Shown one piece after another: positions 15,965 through 25,039 of a stretch of DNA of 64,000 bases. The translations under genes were made by a program, and so were the position numbers. This stretch comes from Terriglobia bacterium. GTDB taxonomy: Bacteria; Acidobacteriota; Terriglobia; Bryobacterales; Bryobacteraceae. The stretch is taken from positions 62,001-126,000 of the forward strand of contig JAIQFI010000002.1 in NCBI GenBank assembly GCA_020073345.1. Direction: 5' to 3'. The notes beneath the pieces were generated by a model. That model searched no databases. It was not told where the DNA came from and was given only the letters and a program-made list of their open reading frames with translations. Each line of letters opens with the position of its first letter. The first letter of the stretch is position 1.

Positions 15965-18375
15965 AGCTCCGGTCCATAGAATACCGGCCACTGCCATCGC
16001 AGAGACGGTTTCACGAGTCGGGGGCGCGGTTCAAGGGGTTTTCGGGACCGATCGGATCGGGCAAAAGCCAGGCGCTGTGCCAGGAAGCGATCAAGCTGAG
16101 TTATCTTGGGCTGAGCTACACCTATCAGGTGGCGGCCGGCGACACGCTCGAAGATATTGTGGCGGCCATTACCGCCGGCATGAACGGGCCGACATCGCCC
16201 TTCCTGACCGCGACGCAAACCGGGACCACGATCCGCGTGTTGTATCCGAGCACGGCGGGCGCGAACGGGAATCGATTCGGCGTGTATTCGTCTACTAGCG
16301 GATCGGCAACCTGGGACGCTGCGGCCAAGACGCTGGCGAATGGCACATCGCCAACTAAATGGAGGGTGACGATCGACTTCTCTTCCTTGGTCGATCGAAA
16401 CGGGGCGAGCGTTCCGACAGACAAGGTCCGCAAGTTGCGGTGGACCTACGCCGCGGACTTGCAGACAGGCGCTTTCGAGCGGAGCGAGTTCGAGGCGGTC
16501 ATTTCGAACTGGAGTGTGACCGGAACGGGCAGGACCTATTCTGTGGCGGGACCAGGGAGCCGGCGCTACGAGGACGACGCCGTCGGGATGACGTATAGCG
16601 GGTCGTGGACCATCACGCGCGGCAACTTTTCGGGCGGCACCATTCACTCGACTGTGACGGAAGGAGATGCAGTCAGCTTCCAGTACGCGGCTGCGCAGGC
16701 ACACACGCTGTACGTGGGCTCTCGATATACGGGGAATGGCGCGCAGATATCGATAGCGATCGACGGGGGCACTGCCACCACGGTGAATCTTCACGTTCCG
16801 GGCGAGGATGTACTGATCCGCTGGCCGGCGGGTGAGTACAGTAACGGGACCCATACGGTCACCATCACGCACGCGGGTCCGGCGGGCGCGGACTTCTATT
16901 TCGACTTTCTGGAGACAGCGGTACCGGCCACGATGCTTCCGGAATTCCCGGATGAGCCACGGATTACGCTGGCGACGGATTGGGACACGGACCATTCGAT
17001 TGCGCTGGCGCCGGAGCGGACGGCGTGGCTGATCGACACTCTGGGGTTTAAAGGAAGGCAGAACCACTACACGGGCGCACTGTGGTTTTACGAGCTGACA
17101 AACCCGAACAATGTTTATGCGGCTGGAACCGTTACGTTCGGAGGAACACCGGAGCCGGGCCAGTTCGTCTCGGTATTCCTGGGGCGCGACGATGATGGTG
17201 CGTCGCCCACTGAGATCCAGCGGGGGATGCACGGCGGCGACACGCTGGAAACGATCGCGATTTCCTACGCGCAGGAACTGAATCACGGCTACACAGGCGT
17301 ATGGGCCAGTGTTTCCGGAAGCGTTGTGACGATCTATTCGCGGTCGCTGGGAGATGACGGGAATCACTATACGCTGGACCAATCGACGACCAGCAGCACC
17401 TTGACGGTGATCGTCTCGGCAACGTTCTCCGGAGGGCAGGCGGGCGAGTGGCGAACGGATTTGACGGCCACTCCGGGGTTGAATCGCGCGGTGCGGGACT
17501 GGAACAGGAGTTTCTTCACAGCTCTCGCGGGCTATGGGATCGACGTCGTGACGGCCTTCAGTACAGAGTTGCACGACGTCGATCCATCGGAGGGAGTGGG
17601 CATGGTCCAGAGAGGGCCAGATGGCGACGCGATTGTGTTGCAGACGCCGGCGTATCAGACGAACTTCTCATCGACGAGTCTCGATTTCTGGAAGCAAGTG
17701 TACCTGGACGCAGCCGCTGTTCAGGCGGATGCCGGGCTGCAGCCCTATCTGCAATTCGGCGAAGAGCAGTGGTGGTATTTTCCGAACGACGGGCTCGGGA
17801 ACCCGTTTTCAGGAATGCCGTTTTACGACGCCTGGACGACGGGCCAATTCCTGGCGCAGTACGGAAGGGCGATGACGGTCTTTACCGACAATACGGCCGA
17901 TCCGGCGGCGTATCCCGATGAGGTCGCTTTTCTGCAGATGGTGCTGGGAGACTTCACCGCGGCGATCATGGATTGCGTTCGCGGAACGTATGCGAACGCG
18001 CGGTTTGAGGTGCTATATCCACTGGATGTCAACCAGACCGACTTCAATAGGGCGATCAACTATCCGTCGAGCCAATGGACAGCGGCGACGCTCGATTGCC
18101 TGAAGACGGAAGGTTTCGGTTTCACACTCCAGCGGAACTTAGGGAAAAGCGAGCAGACCATGCAGTTGGGCGGGTTTCCAGCGTTCGCCGCGACGCAGCG
18201 AAGCCATCTTGTGGGGATCGGCGACGTGACCACGGCGTGGGTGGAGGAGGCCCAGTTCGCACAGGGCAGAGGCTTCGAGAGCGTGGTGTTGTTTGCGCTG
18301 GACCAGATGTGTCTGATCGGATATCGGCTGCCGCTGCCGGATACGTTCCGGCGGAGCGTAAGGATGGGGAGTTAA
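15937..18375 (+). pseudogene. Chimeric phage remnant: terminase N-terminus fused to tail protein
   Basis: One open frame joins two unrelated phage parts. From about 15961 to 16104 it encodes a terminase large-subunit beginning (ELRSIEYRPLPSQRRF, then Walker A GPIGSGKS and QALCQEAIKLSYL). At about 16105 it switches to a large tail protein of about 755 residues. That part has two related beta modules (GDTLEDIVAAI near its start; GDTLETIAISY later), a carbohydrate-binding-like sandwich, and a C-terminal TIM-barrel-like region with QFGEEQWWYFPNDG. It resembles non-contractile tail sheath or baseplate proteins of acidobacterial prophages. The terminase lacks its ATPase Walker B and nuclease parts. 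No good start codon exists; TTG at 15937 is the nearest, and the frame is also open from the GTG at 15754. Portal, capsid and lysis genes are absent. Confidence 0.65.
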
Positions 18376-18387
18376 ACTGGTTCTCGG

Positions 18388-19575
18388 TTGCTCCACGTCC
18401 AGAATGTTTCCAAGGTGTATCGTTTGTACCGACGGCCGCTGGACCGGCTAACGGAAATTCTGCCATTTCTGCCGCACCAACTGCCGTCTGAATTCTGGGC
18501 GCTCCGCGATGTGAATCTGAGCGTGGAGCGAGGAGAGGTTCTCGGCGTCGTCGGTCCGAACGGCAGCGGGAAGAGCACACTTCTACAGATCATCTGCGGA
18601 ATCCTGGAGCCGACGCGCGGACGTGTGCTCGCCAGCGGACGCATCGCGGCGCTGCTCGAGCTCGGGGCGGGCTTCAATCCGGAATTTAGCGGGCGCGAAA
18701 ACGTTTTCCTGAATGGCGAGATTCTGGGAATCTCGCGGCCGGAGATGGAACGCGTGTTTCCCCAGATCGAAAAGTTCGCCGAGATCGGCACTTTTATGAA
18801 CCGCCCAGTAAAGGAATACTCCAGCGGCATGTACGTGCGCCTGGCGTTTGCCACGGCGATCCACGTGGATCCTGAAATCCTGATTGTGGACGAGGCGCTG
18901 GCGGTGGGTGACGCGATTTTCGCCAACCGCTGCATCAAGAAATTCGAAGAGTTGAAGCAGCGCAAGGTGACGGTCCTATTTGTCTCGCACGATCTAGGAT
19001 TGGTCAAGCGTCTCTCGGACCGCGCGGCGCTGATGGTGGACGGCCGGGTGGCGGCGTACGGCGCTCCGAGCGAAGTGGTGAATCGCTACGTCGGCATGGT
19101 GCTCGAACGGCAGGATGCGCCCCGCGCTGGGGGCGAAGGCTTTGGCGGAAGCTACCGGCACGGCGACGGCGCGAGCCGAATCCTTTCGGTAGAGATGCTG
19201 CCGAGCAAAAGTGTGGCGCCGGGCGAGCCGGTAACGATCACCGTGCAGGCCAAGGCGGAGAAGGATCTGGAGAATCCGGTGGTCGGCATCCTGATTCGCA
19301 ACCGGCTGGGTATCGACGTGTTCGGCACAAACACGCGGGTTGAGCAAGTGGATCCAGGCTGCGTGCACGCAGGCGAGACGTTCGAGGTCGAGTTCGGATT
19401 CGATTGCCTGCTGACGCGGCAGGACTATACACTTACGGTTGCCACGCAATATCCGGATGGCTACAGCCAGGATTGGTTGGACGACGTGATTTCGTTTTCG
19501 GTAGTGGACGCGCGCGATGTCGCAGGCCTGGCCAGCTTCCGGACACGCGTGAACTGGCGGCGCATATCGGCATGA
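18388..19575 (+). CDS. ABC transporter ATPase, Wzt-type (polysaccharide/teichoic export)
   Basis: A 395-residue ATPase with Walker A GPNGSGKST, signature YSSGMYVRLAFA and Walker B ILIVDEALAVGD. A C-terminal domain of about 150 residues (from about 245) resembles the Wzt sugar-binding beta-sandwich that recognises capped O-antigen chains. Such ATPases drive export of lipid-linked polysaccharide through a Wzm permease. Odd points: only a TTG start is available (18388), an in-frame TAA sits five codons before it, and no ribosome-binding site is well placed. The permease gene is also missing. The 5' end may have been trimmed when the adjacent phage region collapsed. It overlaps the next gene by 4 bp. 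Confidence 0.88.
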   Translation: MLHVQNVSKVYRLYRRPLDRLTEILPFLPHQLPSEFWALRDVNLSVERGEVLGVVGPNGSGKSTLLQIICGILEPTRGRVLASGRIAALLELGAGFNPEFSGRENVFLNGEILGISRPEMERVFPQIEKFAEIGTFMNRPVKEYSSGMYVRLAFATAIHVDPEILIVDEALAVGDAIFANRCIKKFEELKQRKVTVLFVSHDLGLVKRLSDRAALMVDGRVAAYGAPSEVVNRYVGMVLERQDAPRAGGEGFGGSYRHGDGASRILSVEMLPSKSVAPGEPVTITVQAKAEKDLENPVVGILIRNRLGIDVFGTNTRVEQVDPGCVHAGETFEVEFGFDCLLTRQDYTLTVATQYPDGYSQDWLDDVISFSVVDARDVAGLASFRTRVNWRRISA

Positions 19576-20741
19576 GACTGACTGAAATCCAAGCGGCGTT
19601 GCGAGATGAGGGTCTGGACGGCTGGCTGTTCTTCGATCATCACCAACGCGATCCGCTGGCGTATCGCGTGTTGCAATTCACCCCCGGCTCGATGGTGACG
19701 CGCCGTTGGTACTACTTCGTTCCGGCCAGCGGCGAGCCGCGCGGGTTGGCTCATAAGATCGAATTCGAAACCCTCAAGGATCTTCCGGGAGCGATCGGGC
19801 TATACGCCGGGTGGCAGGAACTCGTGGAAGGGTTGCGCGGCATCCTGGGAAAAGCGCGTCGCGTGGCGATGCAGTATTCGCCGAATTGCGCGGTTCCCTA
19901 CGTGGCGATGGTAGACGCCGGAACGGTGGAGCTGGTTCGTGGAATGGGAATCAACGTCGTCACATCGGCGAATCTGATTCAGTTCTTCGAATCGCGCTGG
20001 AATCGGCAGCAGCTGGAGAATCATCTGGAGGCGGGTAGGCGCATCGATCAGATTCGGGGCGATGCGTTCGCGCGTATTTCGAGTAAGGTGCGTGGTGGTG
20101 AGCGAATCACCGAATGGGAGATGCAGCAGTTTATCCTCGATCGGTTTCGCGCGGGTAGCTTGATCACCGATCACGGTCCGGATGTGGCGGTGAACGCGAA
20201 CGCATCGAACCCGCATTACAATCCCACCGAGGAGCGCTGCTCGGAAATCCGGCGTGGGGACCTGGTGTTGCTGGACATGTGGGCCAAGCTGGACGTGCCG
20301 GACGGTGTGTACTACGACATCACCTGGGTAGGGTATTGCGGCGAGCGGCCCCCCGAGGCGATGGAGAGGGTGTTCGGGATCGTGCGGGACGCCCGGGACA
20401 AGGCCATCGCAAGGGTGAAAGCGGCGGTCGCATCGAAAGAGCCGCTGTGCGGGTATCAGGTGGATGATGCAGCGCGGTCGCACATCCGCGACGCAGGGTA
20501 TGCGGAATACTTCTTTCATCGCACCGGACATTCGATTGGCGTGGAGGTGCACGGCGCCGGAGCCAACATGGACAATCTGGAAACGCACGATGAGCGCCGC
20601 GTGATCCCCTGGACGTGCTTTTCGATCGAGCCGGGAATCTATCTCCCGGAATTCGGCGTGCGATCTGAGGTAGACGTTTTTGTTGATGAAACCAGCGCGC
20701 GCGTGACTGGCGAAGCGCAGGATAAGCTGGTTTTGCTGTGA
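19572..20741 (+). CDS. M24 family metallopeptidase (Xaa-Pro peptidase-like)
   Basis: A 389-residue cytosolic pita-bread peptidase without a signal peptide. The N-terminal creatinase-like domain covers about 1-150. The catalytic domain shows the five metal ligands: two Asp in LLDMWAKLDVPDGVYYDITW, His in HRTGHSIGVEVHG, Glu in SIEPGIYL and Glu in VRSEVDVFV. It would remove N-terminal residues before proline or act as a dipeptidase. The start at 19572 is set by the ATGA overlap with the ABC gene. A secreted relative lies at 51534-52769. Confidence 0.88.
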   Translation: MRLTEIQAALRDEGLDGWLFFDHHQRDPLAYRVLQFTPGSMVTRRWYYFVPASGEPRGLAHKIEFETLKDLPGAIGLYAGWQELVEGLRGILGKARRVAMQYSPNCAVPYVAMVDAGTVELVRGMGINVVTSANLIQFFESRWNRQQLENHLEAGRRIDQIRGDAFARISSKVRGGERITEWEMQQFILDRFRAGSLITDHGPDVAVNANASNPHYNPTEERCSEIRRGDLVLLDMWAKLDVPDGVYYDITWVGYCGERPPEAMERVFGIVRDARDKAIARVKAAVASKEPLCGYQVDDAARSHIRDAGYAEYFFHRTGHSIGVEVHGAGANMDNLETHDERRVIPWTCFSIEPGIYLPEFGVRSEVDVFVDETSARVTGEAQDKLVLL

Positions 20742-20751
20742 CTGGCGAAGC

Positions 20752-20976
20752 CTATTCCGGCTTGCCCTTGTTGCGTTTTCGCCGATCCATTTCCTTCCTC
20801 ACGATTTCATTGTTAGCCAGCACCACAGCACGAAGAGCCTTAAGTTCGTTGGGCTTTGGCCGGGGCAAAACACCGGCAAGAGCGGCATCCAGGGCTGCGA
20901 TGCAGCTCGAGTAATCGAGCTCCCGGCTAAGGAATCGCCGGATCACTTCGGCGGTCTCAGCCTTGTAGACTTCCAT
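20752..20976 (-). CDS. Small helical hypothetical protein
   Basis: A 74-residue protein, predicted helical, with a charged C-terminus rich in Arg and Lys (MDRRKRNKGKPE). The middle SSCIAALDAALAG and LKALRAVVLANNEIV look like amphipathic helices. It resembles short proteins I associate with acidobacterial genomes, but I cannot give a function. It has no clear Shine-Dalgarno. It converges on the M24 peptidase gene with a 10-base gap that carries part of a 14-bp direct repeat. Confidence 0.55.
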   Translation of the reverse strand: MEVYKAETAEVIRRFLSRELDYSSCIAALDAALAGVLPRPKPNELKALRAVVLANNEIVRKEMDRRKRNKGKPE

Positions 20977-21002
20977 TTGGAAGCGATGCGCGGTACTGCG
21001 TG

Positions 21003-21497
21003 TTAGAAGTTATACGCCGTGGTGCGTCCCACGATAATCACGATGCCCCAGCTGATCAGAGAGATCCATCCCGCCATCTTAGCGGCTCGCGGCGGGTTCT
21101 CCGCCCACTCCCATTCATGCATGTGGCGGTAGATCTTCGAGGAGTGAAAAATCAAAATATTGATCCCCGCCACGAACAGGAACAGCACCTTAAAACGAAA
21201 CGAAATGTTCGAGTAGCACTTAACCGGTTCTGATACGAACAGCAGCGATCCGGTCACGATCATCATCAAGAACCCGGCTGAGATCCAGGGAATCAGCTGG
21301 TGGAACACGTCGGAGGCTGACTCCTTCTTGAGGATCAAGCCCATCATCCGCAGATCGGAGACCGCGATTAATCCGGCCGACACGCTGATACCCAGCAGGT
21401 GCAAGCCTTCAATCACCGGGAAAGCAAGGATCGATTCCCGGATGGAGATGCTGATGGGCGTCTCCTGTAGCCATTGGCAGATTTCAAATAGGGACAT
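21003..21497 (-). CDS. DUF6644-like integral membrane protein
   Basis: A 164-residue protein with about four membrane helices (roughly 23-48, 67-88, 101-120 and 140-158). The N-terminal WLQETPISISIRESILAFPVIEGLHLLG matches my recollection of the DUF6644 family, which is often found beside metal or redox proteins; its role is unknown. It follows the ring-cleaving dioxygenase gene by 6 bases on the same strand, so the two are probably co-transcribed. Confidence 0.7.
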   Translation of the reverse strand: MSLFEICQWLQETPISISIRESILAFPVIEGLHLLGISVSAGLIAVSDLRMMGLILKKESASDVFHQLIPWISAGFLMMIVTGSLLFVSEPVKCYSNISFRFKVLFLFVAGINILIFHSSKIYRHMHEWEWAENPPRAAKMAGWISLISWGIVIIVGRTTAYNF

Positions 21498-21503
21498 AAG
21501 GGC

Positions 21504-22550
21504 TCAAGTGGTTAGTGCTTCGGTTTCCTCGCGAATAAACGTCGCATCGGCGCGCCGGGACGCCGTGGTGGCTGCAGGCTCGGCCACTGCCGCATGCCCG
21601 TCGGGCACCCGGATCGGTTCCAGCATAGATAGGATTTCAGCGCGCCGGTGCTCAAACCATGGCGGTAAGAGAAGCTGCCGTCCGAGCTGGTTAAACGCTT
21701 CGTCGCGGGCGAATCCGCCGGGAGCGTTCGCTGCGCACTCCACCAGAATTCCGCCTGGCGATCGCACGTAGATCGAGTGGAAGTAATTGCGGTCCTTGAT
21801 CTCCGAACAATCGGTGTAGCCGAGCTCCTCGTACAGTCCTTTTTGCTCGGCCAGCGCGTTGTCGTCCGCCACTTCTAGTGCGACGTGATGAACGGTGCCC
21901 GCGCCGAAGGTCCAGCTTCCAGATGGGCGGTCCGGCTCATGCAGAAGCACGAGCGTCTTGCCTGCGCCGCCTTTGCCGATCTCGAAGCGGTGATACGCGC
22001 CGTCCACGCCGGTCTTCCGGAATCCGAGGGCTTCGACGAAGAAGCGCTCCTCCTCCGCGATTTCCTGTACCGAAAGCAGCGGGCCATGAAAGCCGCGCAC
22101 GGATTCGGCTTGCCCGATTTCGTCGGTGCTCCAGCCCACACGGGTTTCGTTGGGATCCTCGATCACCTCGATTTCCAGGCCCGCCGGATGTGCGAAGTGA
22201 AGGAACCGTTGGCCGAATCGCTCGTGAATGTGGCGATGCACGACCCTGTGGCGGTTCAGGTGATCCACCCAGAACGGGAGAGTGCCCTTGGCTACTGTGT
22301 AGACGACGGATTCGATCTGGCCCGAGCCGGGACGGCCCTTAACTCGTTTGTAGGGAAAGGTGGTCATCACGGTGCCCGGCTCGGCATTCCCGTTGGCGTA
22401 GTAGAAGTGGTAGTGCGCGTAGCGGCCATCAAACAGGATGGTCTGCTTGATCATCCGCTGGCCGACGACCTTGGTGAAAAAGTCGAGATCTTCCTGAGCA
22501 CCGCTGGCGCATGCTGTTAGGTGGTGAATTCCGGAGACGGGGTAGTCCAT
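21504..22550 (-). CDS. Ring-cleaving dioxygenase (MhqO/glyoxalase family)
   Basis: A 348-residue protein made of two VOC modules (about 5-150 and 153-300). HHLTACASGAQEDLDFFTKVVG opens the first, RGFHGPLLSVQE opens the second, and HHVALEVADDN with ILVECAANAPGG carries likely metal ligands. MhqA/MhqO-type proteins are Fe(II) dioxygenases linked to hydroquinone or catechol breakdown and quinone resistance. The last 40 residues (after WFEHRR) are low-similarity and Ala/Thr-rich. Substrate is not predictable from sequence. It pairs with the DUF6644-like gene downstream. Confidence 0.85.
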   Translation of the reverse strand: MDYPVSGIHHLTACASGAQEDLDFFTKVVGQRMIKQTILFDGRYAHYHFYYANGNAEPGTVMTTFPYKRVKGRPGSGQIESVVYTVAKGTLPFWVDHLNRHRVVHRHIHERFGQRFLHFAHPAGLEIEVIEDPNETRVGWSTDEIGQAESVRGFHGPLLSVQEIAEEERFFVEALGFRKTGVDGAYHRFEIGKGGAGKTLVLLHEPDRPSGSWTFGAGTVHHVALEVADDNALAEQKGLYEELGYTDCSEIKDRNYFHSIYVRSPGGILVECAANAPGGFARDEAFNQLGRQLLLPPWFEHRRAEILSMLEPIRVPDGHAAVAEPAATTASRRADATFIREETEALTT

Positions 22551-22808
22551 GGTCGATTACCTGTATCTCGGCTTTGAGCAAGAATAGAGCCTTAGTTCGT
22601 GGTGCCCTGAAATCTATGAAATGCGAGGGATCGCGCTGCGGCACCGAGCAAGATGGGGCGCCCCGCTGCGTGAAATCGCCTAACTTGACCGGGAACCTGC
22701 GCGAAATCGCCCGCCGAGGTACCGTATCTCCGTGATTTTTCGATGTGGCGCAGTGGACCCTTACTTGCCTCGACAACAGGGGTAGGGGTGTGCTCGAATC
22801 CCACATTG
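22551..22808. other. Intergenic region without a clear gene
   Basis: About 260 bases upstream of the dioxygenase gene. It holds a perfect 10-bp palindrome, GGGGCGCCCC (22655-22664), and two related G-A-A-A-T-C-G-C-C stretches about 36 bases apart. A tRNA-like TCGAATCCCAC string near 22791 does not fold into a tRNA. I see no convincing promoter or coding region. Confidence 0.4.
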
Positions 22809-23066
22809 ATGGTTCTCTCGCCTGATTTAGCCTTGGTCTATGTCCTTCGCCCTAGCGGCCTGGTAGGGCGTCTTGCGTCGGGACGGGTTTCGCGCAACGG
22901 ATCCGAGGGACTGATCGTTTACGACGGGTACGGAAGGATCATCGAGTATTTATCGGAACCTGGGGGAAAAGTACGAAGCTGGTGCTTGTTTGGGCCTACG
23001 GGCAGGCCAGTCGACGGCTGGTCTATGGTTCTGGAAGAAGATCGGGACCGAATCTTTCGGGTTTAA
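22809..23066 (+). CDS. Possible small hypothetical protein
   Basis: An 85-residue open frame starting at ATG 22809 and ending 4 bases into the convergent argH gene. The composition (IVYDGYGRIIEYLSEPGG, LFGPTGRPVDGW) reads like a short beta-rich, YD-repeat-like fragment. There is no Shine-Dalgarno, no recognisable family and no partner gene. It could be a real orphan, a decayed fragment or chance. Weak call. Confidence 0.3.
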   Translation: MVLSPDLALVYVLRPSGLVGRLASGRVSRNGSEGLIVYDGYGRIIEYLSEPGGKVRSWCLFGPTGRPVDGWSMVLEEDRDRIFRV

Positions 23067-24505
23067 GGATTCCGTGTGACAGCCGCGCGGGCTGCGTCCA
23101 GAGCCGCATCTGTGGATGCGATCCAGGCGTCAATTTGATGTTGTTCAGCGTAAGCGCGGTCCAGGGCGGCGGCAGTCTGCTCGCGAGCCGGCCCGCCCGT
23201 TACGGTCCGAACCTGAACGAAGTATGCGGGGTCCAAACAGCGTTCGATCTCCGGACGCGTAAGCCGCAACGCGGGATGGCACTTTAGCAGCGCCTCGGCC
23301 AAAGCCGCCGGATCATCGCGTGGGCCGCAAGCCCGTACGGCCTCAGCCACCAGCGCGTGCGCTTCCCGGAAGCTCAAGCCTTCGCGGCGGACTAGCGTAT
23401 CGGCCAGTTCGGTAACGGTCAGGAAATCCCGGCGTGCGCGATCGGCCATGACCGCGGTGTCTGCTTGCGCGGATTTCAGCGCGCCGGCGAGCAGAGCCAG
23501 CGCTCGGCGAGCGTCGGCGAACATGGCGAACACCAGGGGCTGAAGATCGTCTTCGCTGTCGTTCACGTCGCCGAAGGGCGTATTGTGGGCGCAGGTGAGC
23601 ACCCCCTGGGCCTCGCCCAACGCGCGGCTGGCCAGGATGCGGACGTGTTCCAGCGCCACGGGATTGCGCTTCTGCGGCATGATGCTGGAGGACTGCACGA
23701 ATGCATCAGCCAGGCGCAGGTATCCGAACTCACGCGTCGACCAAAGGAGCAAATCCTGGACCAGTTTCCCGATGTTGACCATGGCCACCGCCACGGCCGC
23801 GGCGGCCTCCGTAATGTAGTCGATGGCGGCGATGGCGCCGTAGGAGTTTTCAGCGAGCCCGTCGAATCCGAGAAGCCGCGCGGTCGCATCCCGGTCTATC
23901 GGGAACCCCGACGTCGTGATCGCGGCGGCGCCCATGGGGCTGAGATTCACACGCGCATAGGCGGCCTGGAGACGCGCAGAGTCGCGCGCCAGGAATTCGA
24001 TCGCAGCTAACAAATAGTGGGCCAGTGTCGTCGGCTGCGCAGGTTGCGTGTGAGTGTGCGCCGGCATGATCGTCATGATGTGCTCCGCGGCGAACTTGAG
24101 CAGCACGGTACGGAGCTCAGACAAGGCACGCAGCGCTGCGAGGATTTCGCGCCGTGCGCCCATGCGATAGAGAGTTACGGCGATATCGTTCCGGCTGCGA
24201 GCCGTGTGCATCTTGCCGGCCAGCTCCCGGCCGGCGGCTTCCTCGAGCAAGCCTTCGATGAAGAAGAACAAATCCTCAGAAGCGCCGTCGAAGTGCGCGG
24301 CGGCGATGCGGTTCCGATCCAGTCCGTGGAGCGCTGCCAGCAGTTTGCTCTCTTCTTCGCCCGTTAGAAGCCCGCAACCAGCCAGCATGCGCGTGTGCGC
24401 GAAGTGGATCTCCAACAGCGCGTCCAGGAAATACTTCTTAGCGTCTTCGAAGTTGTGAGAAAGGACTGTCTCGGCGTAAATCGGGGCAGGGAAGGGATCG
24501 GACAT
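23063..24505 (-). CDS. argH: Argininosuccinate lyase family protein
   Basis: The 480-residue protein belongs to the fumarase/aspartase superfamily. The signature SSIMPQKRNPVALEH (catalytic Ser loop) is intact, as are GKMHTARSRND and HTHTQPAQPTT, which are ArgH blocks. ArgH splits argininosuccinate into arginine and fumarate. The usual N-terminal LWGGRF segment is absent; the protein starts PFPAPIYAETVLSHNFEDAKK. It may therefore be a divergent ArgH or a related lyase. It is the last gene of the lpxC-barrel-pgsA-argH run, with 9 bases to pgsA. No other arginine genes are nearby. Confidence 0.8.
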   Translation of the reverse strand: MSDPFPAPIYAETVLSHNFEDAKKYFLDALLEIHFAHTRMLAGCGLLTGEEESKLLAALHGLDRNRIAAAHFDGASEDLFFFIEGLLEEAAGRELAGKMHTARSRNDIAVTLYRMGARREILAALRALSELRTVLLKFAAEHIMTIMPAHTHTQPAQPTTLAHYLLAAIEFLARDSARLQAAYARVNLSPMGAAAITTSGFPIDRDATARLLGFDGLAENSYGAIAAIDYITEAAAAVAVAMVNIGKLVQDLLLWSTREFGYLRLADAFVQSSSIMPQKRNPVALEHVRILASRALGEAQGVLTCAHNTPFGDVNDSEDDLQPLVFAMFADARRALALLAGALKSAQADTAVMADRARRDFLTVTELADTLVRREGLSFREAHALVAEAVRACGPRDDPAALAEALLKCHPALRLTRPEIERCLDPAYFVQVRTVTGGPAREQTAAALDRAYAEQHQIDAWIASTDAALDAARAAVTRNP

Positions 24506-24514
24506 CCGGTATCT

Positions 24515-25030
24515 TCATGATACTCGCCGGACGTAGTCGATCCCGCTCCAGATCGTCAGTGCCGCGGCAATCCAGCCTAGGACCATCGCGACGGCCAGAG
24601 GGGTCAGGCTCGCTTCATGGCCGACCGCAAAGAGCACATAAGCGATCTGCGCCGCCGTGCTGGTTTTGCCCCACACCGAAGGCGGAAAGTCGCGGCGAAT
24701 CTTGCGCGCTAGCGCCAGGACGGCAAAGCCTAGGATCATAAGATCGCGGCCCAAGACCAAGGCCATTAACCAAAGCGGAATGATGCCTTTCAATCCCAAG
24801 GTCAAGAATGAGCCGCTGAGCAGGACTTTATCGGCGATGGGATCGAGCAGTGCGCCCAGCCGCGAGCCGGCATGGAAACGGCGCGCCAGGAATCCATCCA
24901 GTACATCGGTGAAGCTGGCGATCGCGAACCAGACGATCGCGGTCCGGTATCCACGCGTCCACAGAAGGTAAAGGATGTACGGCGCTGCCAGCAGCCTCGC
25001 CGCCGTCAGAAGATTAGGGATCTGCGTCAA
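24515..25030 (-). CDS. pgsA: CDP-diacylglycerol-glycerol-3-phosphate phosphatidyltransferase
   Basis: A 171-residue membrane enzyme with the CDP-alcohol phosphotransferase motif DGFLARRF...G...D...D (DG-x2-AR-x8-G-x3-D-x3-D) after the first membrane helix. About five membrane segments follow the family topology. PgsA makes phosphatidylglycerol phosphate from CDP-diacylglycerol at the inner membrane. The N-terminus (IPNLLTAARLLAAPYILYLL) is typical. It sits in the envelope operon with lpxC. Assignment as PgsA rather than another CDP-alcohol transferase is likely but made by eye. Confidence 0.88.
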   Translation of the reverse strand: MTQIPNLLTAARLLAAPYILYLLWTRGYRTAIVWFAIASFTDVLDGFLARRFHAGSRLGALLDPIADKVLLSGSFLTLGLKGIIPLWLMALVLGRDLMILGFAVLALARKIRRDFPPSVWGKTSTAAQIAYVLFAVGHEASLTPLAVAMVLGWIAAALTIWSGIDYVRRVS

Positions 25031-25039
25031 TCCGAGATG

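Noticed and set aside
15871-17574. 567-codon minus-strand frame opposite the phage remnant
   Set aside because: Arg/His-rich shadow of the plus-strand coding frame, with no domain or start signal.
22740-22810. tRNA-like string (GCGCAGTGGA and TCGAATCCCAC)
   Set aside because: The acceptor ends do not pair, the D-stem has no partner and the T-stem has a mismatch. It does not fold as a tRNA.
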